Position numbers and translations under genes: made by a program. Below the pieces are notes generated by a model. It was not told the origin of the DNA. It saw only the letters and a list, made by a program, of their open reading frames with translations, and ran no database searches. Below, one piece after another: positions 58,457 through 64,000 of a DNA stretch of 64,000 nucleotides. Source of the DNA: Providencia stuartii (GTDB taxonomy: Bacteria > Pseudomonadota > Gammaproteobacteria > Enterobacterales > Enterobacteriaceae); the NCBI RefSeq assembly GCF_029277985.1, contig NZ_CP119546.1, positions 2,108,001 to 2,172,000 of the forward strand. The letters run 5' to 3'. Within the stretch, counting starts at the first letter, position 1. Each line of letters starts with the position of its first letter.

Positions 58457-58916
58457 GGTCTTTTATCACCTGTTAGATATTGTCTGTACAGGGGGATTCT
58501 ATCAGATGCGGAGTTAACTGTAACTATTAAAGAACTATTTAAACAGGACTTTAATTATGGGGAATAAATATTTTTTACCTTAATTATAATAATAACATTA
58601 CATTCCAAATTTTAAGTAACATTATTAATTGTACAATTAATGAAAAATATGTTCATTGATTTCCAATTGGTGATTTATATTTAATGTGATTTAATAGTCG
58701 AGCCATAAAAAATAATGAAATGAAACAGTATAATATATTGCTTTGCATTGTTGGAAAATATAAAAATACTTTTATGAAATATTGTTACTCATTCAATGAA
58801 AAGTTAAATTAAAGTTTTCATCTGAAATGTCAAGTGATGGGCTATTCAACATATTGTTTTTAATGATTAATAATGTTGGATTCTGCATGTTTAATAAACA
58901 GAATGGGGTCATAGAT
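58457..58916. other. Very AT-rich stretch upstream of the LysR gene
   Basis: About 460 bases, approaching 75-80% A/T by eye, between divergent xthA and the LysR gene. No ORF with a ribosome site. The frame of the LysR gene opens at 58827 but the extra 30 residues look non-coding. Such composition suits H-NS binding. Confidence 0.45.
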
Positions 58917-59792
58917 ATGTTCTTTTCAAGAAAATTAGAGGCATTTATGGCAGTTGTTGAAAATGGCTCATTAAGTAAGGCTGCTAGAGTGATGAACCGA
59001 ACGACGCCACCTATCGCCAAGTCGATTAAAGATTTCGAAACCAGCTTGGGTAAGCGGTTATTTAAGAGAGAAAAATTTGGTATGACTTTAACTAAAGATG
59101 GACAAGAATTATATAATGACTTGCGCGATCTTTACTTGCAGGAGAAAGAAATAACTAAAAAACATTTCACGGGCTATATTGTCAATGAAGCAAATATTTA
59201 TTATGACTGGGGGAAAGAAAACTTTCTTATTAATCTTTATCAAGCCGCTAATAAAAATAATGTCCAAATTAATATATTAAGATTTAATTATGAGGAGGTT
59301 GATGAAATAGTCGATTATGATGGAAATACACTAATTTTAAGTTCACAGCCAGTCGTGAGTGAGCGTTTTTCCTTACAACGAAAAATAGAAAATGCATCAT
59401 TAGGAATTTTTTGTCGAAGTGAGCTATATCAAAAGCATCAACATAATATTATGGCACTATTAAAAAATTGCACTTGGTTATGTGACCCTGCATTCTATAA
59501 GAGTAATTTAATGGGGGAATTACTCGAAAAGGTGGAGCTTGAGGGTAACAAAGCAAGTGTTCGGCAAATGGATAACATCAGTAGTTGTCAAAGTTTTCTA
59601 CAAGTGGGTGATTTTATTGCTATTATTGATTGTTATCCTGAGCATGAAATCGCGGACAACTTACTGCAATATATTCCCTTGAATTCCATTATAGATGAGT
59701 GTAGTTGCTATATTTATAAGTCTAAATCACATTCGAGTGTGTTAAATCGCTTTATGGATACTATTGATGATTTAGGTCAGGGAGTTGCTTGA
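58917..59792 (+). CDS. LysR-family transcriptional regulator
   Basis: The 291-residue protein has an N-terminal winged helix-turn-helix (MFFSRKLEAFMAVVENGSLS, KAARVMNRTTPPIAKSIKDF, ETSLGKRLFKREKFGMTLTK). The effector domain is diverged. LysR proteins usually have about 300 residues, so it is complete. The target and ligand are unknown and there is no divergent partner gene. ATG at 58917 is preferred as it aligns with the usual start; the ribosome site is weak. Its codons are AT-richer than neighbours, and its stop is 1 base from the tRNA-Tyr 3' end, suggesting insertion beside the tRNA. Confidence 0.85.
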   Translation: MFFSRKLEAFMAVVENGSLSKAARVMNRTTPPIAKSIKDFETSLGKRLFKREKFGMTLTKDGQELYNDLRDLYLQEKEITKKHFTGYIVNEANIYYDWGKENFLINLYQAANKNNVQINILRFNYEEVDEIVDYDGNTLILSSQPVVSERFSLQRKIENASLGIFCRSELYQKHQHNIMALLKNCTWLCDPAFYKSNLMGELLEKVELEGNKASVRQMDNISSCQSFLQVGDFIAIIDCYPEHEIADNLLQYIPLNSIIDECSCYIYKSKSHSSVLNRFMDTIDDLGQGVA

Positions 59793-59793
59793 A

Positions 59794-59878
<85 letters not shown>

Positions 59879-60016
59879 AGATTTTGAATTGCTGTATTCG
59901 TTGACAGCGGGCGGCATCATATCAAATGACGCGCCCCTGTAAAGCATTAATTTTTAAAAGCTGTTTAAGTGCTGTTTTTTTACTCTGCATGCATATTTAA
60001 ACAGCAGCTAAGTGTC

Positions 60017-60865
60017 TTACAAGATAATAGTTCTATTTCCGTAAACAAAAACGCGTTGCGCTAATACCCAATATAATGCATGGCTAAGCACGTTTTTTTC
60101 TACATCTCTACCCGCTCGCATCATATCGTCAGCAGTGAAGGTATGGTCTACATTAATGACGTTTTGCGTGATAATAGGGCCTTCATCAAGATTATCATTA
60201 ACAAAGTGGGCGGTTGCTCCAATGATTTTAACGCCCCGTTCATATGCTTGATGATATGGACGGGCACCAATGAAGGCGGGTAAAAATGAATGATGAATAT
60301 TAATGATTTGATTCGGGTAGTGCTGGACAAATGCGGGAGTCAATACACGCATATATTTGGCTAAAACAACATAATCAGGTTGGTATTGGTCGATTTGCGC
60401 AATCATTTTCTCATCATGCTGCTCTCGGGTTAAACCTTCATGGCTAATATGATGGAAAGGAATACCAAATTGCTCAACAAGGTTTTTTAGTGTGTCATGA
60501 TTACCGATAACAGCTGCAATTTCAACGTCTAAGCCATCGTATGCGCTTTTCATTAATAGGTCACCTAAGCAATGAGCTTCTTTCGTAACCATAATCACGA
60601 TGCGACGACGACCCGATGAATTTAATTCACGTTTTGAACCTACTGGTAATGCATCATCTAGGTCAGCGAGAAGGGTTTCATCATTAAAAATCCCTTCAAG
60701 CTCCGTTCTCATAAAGAACCGACCAGTACGATGATCAACAAATTCATTATTTTGGACTATGTTGAGTTGGTGCTTGTAACAAATATTGGTGATTTTAGCG
60801 ATCAATCCTTTTGCGTCAGGACATATAGTGCGAAGGACTTTTTTTTGTACATTTTTTTGTTGCAT
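60017..60865 (-). CDS. purU: Formyltetrahydrofolate deformylase
   Basis: PurU hydrolyses 10-formyl-THF to THF and formate, supplying formate for PurT. The 282-residue protein (E. coli 280) has an N-terminal ACT domain (RTICPDAKGLIAKITNICYK, about 10-85) and a formyltransferase-like C-terminal domain with KYMRVLTPAFVQHYPNQIIN, IHHSFLPAFIGARPYHQAYE and FVNDNLDEGPIITQ (catalytic Asn, His, Asp). Located next to tRNA-Tyr as in E. coli. Confidence 0.96.
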   Translation of the reverse strand: MQQKNVQKKVLRTICPDAKGLIAKITNICYKHQLNIVQNNEFVDHRTGRFFMRTELEGIFNDETLLADLDDALPVGSKRELNSSGRRRIVIMVTKEAHCLGDLLMKSAYDGLDVEIAAVIGNHDTLKNLVEQFGIPFHHISHEGLTREQHDEKMIAQIDQYQPDYVVLAKYMRVLTPAFVQHYPNQIINIHHSFLPAFIGARPYHQAYERGVKIIGATAHFVNDNLDEGPIITQNVINVDHTFTADDMMRAGRDVEKNVLSHALYWVLAQRVFVYGNRTIIL

Positions 60866-61064
60866 GGAGGTGTCTGATCCTTAACTTACAAAGCGAATTG
60901 GCTATCATTCTTTCTTTGCGGCGACTTATGACTAGGCTCATAACGCTCTGGTGCACAAAGATCAATACTCTCTCTGTGAACCAGTTAGCCGCGTGAATGA
61001 TAAAGCAAACAATTCAGCAAGCGATACATTCTGCATTTCCGTTACGATGGGTAAAACATAACCA

Positions 61065-61544
61065 CTAATTATTGTTACAGCATTTTTTAAATTTTTTGCC
61101 GGAACCACATGGGCATAGGTCATTTCGACCCGTCTTAGGTGTCACACCATCTATGTAATACCAACGTTTATCTATGCGAAGAAAACGGGAACGTTCATGA
61201 ATAAGCTGTTTATGATCAGCTTTTTCATCAATAAAGCAAGTTGAAAATTCGACATATCCTTCATCGCTATTTTTAGCATAAGAAGAACTAATAACACGAA
61301 GAGAGATCCATTTCGTTTGTGAGAAACTTTGTTGGAGTTCTTCTCGCCACTGTTCAGCCTGACAATCAGGATGCCAAGTTGCGATGAGATAATCCGCATT
61401 GTGTGTCACATACGCACTATAGCGGGATCGCATCAGTTGTTCTGGGGTTTCAGGCGTCGCTTTATTTTCGAGATAAGGTTGGCAACATTGGTCAAAAGGT
61501 GCGGTATTGCCACAAAAACAGCACTGGTTTAAGGATTGTTCCAT
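61065..61544 (-). CDS. ychJ: UPF0225 SEC-C protein YchJ
   Basis: The 159-residue protein (E. coli YchJ 152) has zinc-binding SEC-C-type motifs at both ends: [14 protein letters not shown] near the N-terminus and [13 protein letters not shown] at the C-terminus. The middle domain is [20 protein letters not shown], an NTF2-like fold. The function is unknown. It is the third SEC-C-bearing gene in this window but, unlike the two at the left end, belongs to the core genome. It is divergent from rssB. Confidence 0.93.
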   Translation of the reverse strand: MEQSLNQCCFCGNTAPFDQCCQPYLENKATPETPEQLMRSRYSAYVTHNADYLIATWHPDCQAEQWREELQQSFSQTKWISLRVISSSYAKNSDEGYVEFSTCFIDEKADHKQLIHERSRFLRIDKRWYYIDGVTPKTGRNDLCPCGSGKKFKKCCNNN

Positions 61545-61675
61545 CTTTTTACTCTATAAAAATAAGTATAGGTAATAAAAATAACTATACTTTAAAAGTG
61601 ATAGTACAATGATTTTGTCATATGAATAATAGTATTGGTAGTTAATCGCCAATTATAGCCAGAAGTAGGTTCAAC

Positions 61676-62686
61676 ATGAAAAATAAAAAGATACTCATCG
61701 TTGAAGATGAAAAAATTTTTCGCTCAATGTTAGAAGGGTACTTACAAGCACAAGGTATGCAGGTTTTCGTCGCTGATAATGGTCAAAGCGCATTAATAAG
61801 ACTCACGGTCGAAAAAATTAGGCCGGATGTTATTTTGTGTGATCTTAATATGCCAGTGATGAGTGGTGAGGCTTTTATGTCAGAACTGGTCGCTCAGCAT
61901 ATTCATATACCTGTCATTGTGATATCGGCGACAACCGACTTTACTCAGTTGGATCGTATGCTGAGGTTGGGAGCAAAAGATGCCTTATTAAAGCCAATCA
62001 AAAATTTAGAAGAGTTGAAAGTCACGATTCACGCCAATCTTTATCCAGAGCTATATGATAGTGAACTGATAAATACATTACATCCTCAAGATATCTCATC
62101 ATTAATGGATTATGATGAGCAGGATATCATTCCTGTCTTAAAGCAACTGCAACCACCAGTAAATCAGGTTATTAATGGCTATCGAATTAATTACCGTCAA
62201 TTAAATGCAATTAACCAATTTGGATTATTACTGGATTTAGCACCGATATCAGATACACAAATTGGTTTTTACTGTATTGATATTGAGCGTTCGCCTAGAG
62301 AAGGTATCATGGCAGCATTTTTGATCCGGGTTGTATTTAATGACTTATTAAAAAATGCGGTGAGTTTTCCTGATAAAAAGTTGCCGAAAATTGATAAAAT
62401 TATTAATCAGATAAATTATTTATTAGAAGACTCTGGTTTTAGCGGGCAATTTCCAATATTGCTGGGGTATTTCAATACATATAATAAAGCAATTATTTTG
62501 GCTAGTGGTGGTTTGGAGGTTGAAGTATCTACCGAAAACGCACAATATAGCTTGTCACGAAGTGTTCCGCTAGGCACTTTAAAGCATCAACCCTCCAATC
62601 ATTTGGATGTTCGAGGAACATTTTGGCAGTGTCGAATTTGGAATAATCATCAAAATATTAAATTAATGTTTAATCCAGAAGCTTAA
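61676..62686 (+). CDS. rssB: Anti-sigma-S adaptor RssB
   Basis: RssB is an orphan response regulator that delivers sigma-S to ClpXP for degradation. The 336-residue protein (E. coli 337) has an N-terminal receiver domain (IVEDEKIFRS, phospho-acceptor Asp56 in VILCDLNMPVMSG, Lys in DALLKPIKN) and a C-terminal degenerate PP2C-type domain. Divergent from ychJ. galU follows 165 bases later, as in E. coli. Confidence 0.94.
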   Translation: MKNKKILIVEDEKIFRSMLEGYLQAQGMQVFVADNGQSALIRLTVEKIRPDVILCDLNMPVMSGEAFMSELVAQHIHIPVIVISATTDFTQLDRMLRLGAKDALLKPIKNLEELKVTIHANLYPELYDSELINTLHPQDISSLMDYDEQDIIPVLKQLQPPVNQVINGYRINYRQLNAINQFGLLLDLAPISDTQIGFYCIDIERSPREGIMAAFLIRVVFNDLLKNAVSFPDKKLPKIDKIINQINYLLEDSGFSGQFPILLGYFNTYNKAIILASGGLEVEVSTENAQYSLSRSVPLGTLKHQPSNHLDVRGTFWQCRIWNNHQNIKLMFNPEA

Positions 62687-62851
62687 GTTTTGTTTAAATT
62701 TAATCCATTAGATGCAATATCATTCCTTATTAGGGATTAGTACTATTTATCCAGAAATTATTCCTGTTATACTGCCTCGCACTAAAAACGCACCACATTA
62801 TTACTGTTGATTTAGTCTATAGAATAAGGTGCTTAGGAGAATTCTGGAGTT

Positions 62852-63781
62852 ATGACGAATATGACAAAAAGAAAGGTACGTAAGGCAGTCATTCCTGTTG
62901 CGGGTCTCGGCACACGTATGCTTCCAGCGACTAAAGCAATTCCAAAAGAGATGTTACCTCTTGTTGATAAGCCACTCATTCAATATGTGGTTAATGAGTG
63001 TATCGCAGCAGGTATTAATGAAATTGTTTTAGTCACTCACTCATCAAAGAACTCGATTGAAAACCACTTTGATACGAGTTTTGAACTTGAAGCTATTTTA
63101 GAAGCGCGTGTAAAACGCCAGTTACTTGATGAGGTGCAATCTATTTGTCCTAGTCATGTCACTATTATGCAAACGCGTCAAGGTATCGCTAAGGGATTAG
63201 GCCATGCAATTTTGTGTGCTAAACCACTTGTGGGTGATGAGCCTTTTGCCGTTATTTTGCCCGACGTAATTTTAGACCGCTATAGCACCGATTTAACGAA
63301 ATTTAATTTGAGCGAAATGCTTGAACATTTTGAAGCAACAGGTGCGAGTCAAATTTTAGTCGAGCCTGTTCCAGAAGATGAAGTATCCAATTATGGTATC
63401 GTGGATTGTGATGGTGCGGTTTTACTTCCTGGTGATAGTAAACCAATCAGTCGTATGGTTGAAAAACCGAAGAAAGAAGAAGCGCCATCAAACCTTTCTA
63501 TTGTTGGACGTTATGTCTTATCCGAAAAAATTTGGGATACATTGGCGAAAACAGCACCTGGAGCTGGTGATGAAATTCAATTAACCGATGCTATTGCCAT
63601 CATGATGGAAAATAATGAACCTGTTGAAGCATATCACTTATGTGGTAAAAGCCATGATTGTGGTAATAAGCTAGGTTATATGAAAGCCTTTGTAGAATAT
63701 GGGTTGCAGCATGATACTTTAGGCAAAGACTTTTCCCAATGGATTAAAAATTTATCACACGAGTTGAACAGTTCTAAATAA
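62852..63781 (+). CDS. galU: UTP-glucose-1-phosphate uridylyltransferase
   Basis: GalU makes UDP-glucose for LPS, capsule and trehalose synthesis. The 309-residue protein (E. coli 302) has the nucleotide motif [40 protein letters not shown], and [17 protein letters not shown] lies 12 bases upstream of the first ATG; a second ATG three codons on is an alternative. TGTTATACT in the gap upstream could be the -10 region. Terminator downstream. Confidence 0.97.
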   Translation: MTNMTKRKVRKAVIPVAGLGTRMLPATKAIPKEMLPLVDKPLIQYVVNECIAAGINEIVLVTHSSKNSIENHFDTSFELEAILEARVKRQLLDEVQSICPSHVTIMQTRQGIAKGLGHAILCAKPLVGDEPFAVILPDVILDRYSTDLTKFNLSEMLEHFEATGASQILVEPVPEDEVSNYGIVDCDGAVLLPGDSKPISRMVEKPKKEEAPSNLSIVGRYVLSEKIWDTLAKTAPGAGDEIQLTDAIAIMMENNEPVEAYHLCGKSHDCGNKLGYMKAFVEYGLQHDTLGKDFSQWIKNLSHELNSSK

Positions 63782-63810
63782 CGCAGCTTCTCTCTATGAT
63801 GATTGATAAA

Positions 63811-63838
63811 AGCTAACTGGAAGGTTGGCTTTTTTTGT
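63811..63838 (+). terminator. Terminator of galU
   Basis: The stem AGCTAAC / GTTGGCT (one wobble) with a 6-base loop is followed by TTTTTTTG. Confidence 0.85.
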
Positions 63839-64000
63839 TTGTTGATTTTAGAACAGTCGATAGTTAAGGGTAGTGTAATGTAAATTATTATTTAATTTAA
63901 TTTACATATTGAATGGGTAAATACATCATTTTTTTGTATAACCCTAAATCTGATTATTCAATCACGCGTTTGAGGGTAGGGCAAATTACATAACTTTACT

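Overview
The window looks like a chromosomal segment of an enterobacterium of the Morganellaceae, most likely Providencia. Base composition is AT-rich (by eye about 40% GC in the core). From about 12.4 kb to the end, the gene blocks match the known Enterobacterales neighbourhoods: rlmA-mntP-yobD-manZYX-sdaA-nudL-pabB-yoaH, copC-copD-yebY, SdsR-yebV-letBA, msrC-proQ-prc-htpX, dsbB-nhaB-fadR-dadAX, yeaD-gapA-msrB-yeaC-pncA-ansA-sppA-ydjA-selD-topB-xthA, and tRNA-Tyr-purU-ychJ-rssB-galU. The species call is inference; no rRNA or species-specific marker is present.

Accessory part (1 to about 12.1 kb). The left end is a remnant island. It holds a small orphan protein, a truncated antitoxin-like ORF, and two large proteins of the same architecture: a central PD-(D/E)xK nuclease-like core followed by a C-terminal SEC-C zinc motif. 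The two are separated by the decayed C-terminus of a P4-type integrase. A hipBA-type toxin-antitoxin pair follows on the other strand with candidate inverted operators. Then come an SDR oxidoreductase, a 1.5 kb non-coding stretch containing a heavily mutated GNAT acetyltransferase pseudogene, and a secreted serine hydrolase of the beta-lactamase fold.

Core part (12.1 to 64 kb). mntP is preceded by a yybP-ykoY manganese riboswitch. manXYZ encodes the mannose PTS permease, and sdaA, nudL, pabB and yoaH follow. The iron/copper block (holE, ftnA with a Fur-box-like site, copC-copD-yebY) is followed by the sRNA SdsR, yebV, and the lipid transport pair letA-letB; LetB shows six rather than seven MCE domains. 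Next come msrC, proQ, prc and htpX, then NAD(P)H-hydrate repair, two drug/sugar efflux genes (sotB with a long hairpin leader, and an SMR pump), dsbB, nhaB, fadR, D-alanine catabolism (dadA-dadX), a MipA-type outer-membrane protein, gapA, methionine sulfoxide repair, nicotinamide/asparagine catabolism, sppA, selenium metabolism (ydjA-selD-topB), xthA, a LysR regulator abutting tRNA-Tyr, purU, ychJ, rssB and galU. hns would be expected next, as in E. coli.

The most novel material is the left-hand island: the tandem SEC-C/nuclease pair beside integrase debris and toxin-antitoxin genes looks like an undescribed defence or mobile-element cargo module. No CRISPR array, intact transposase or intact integrase was seen.
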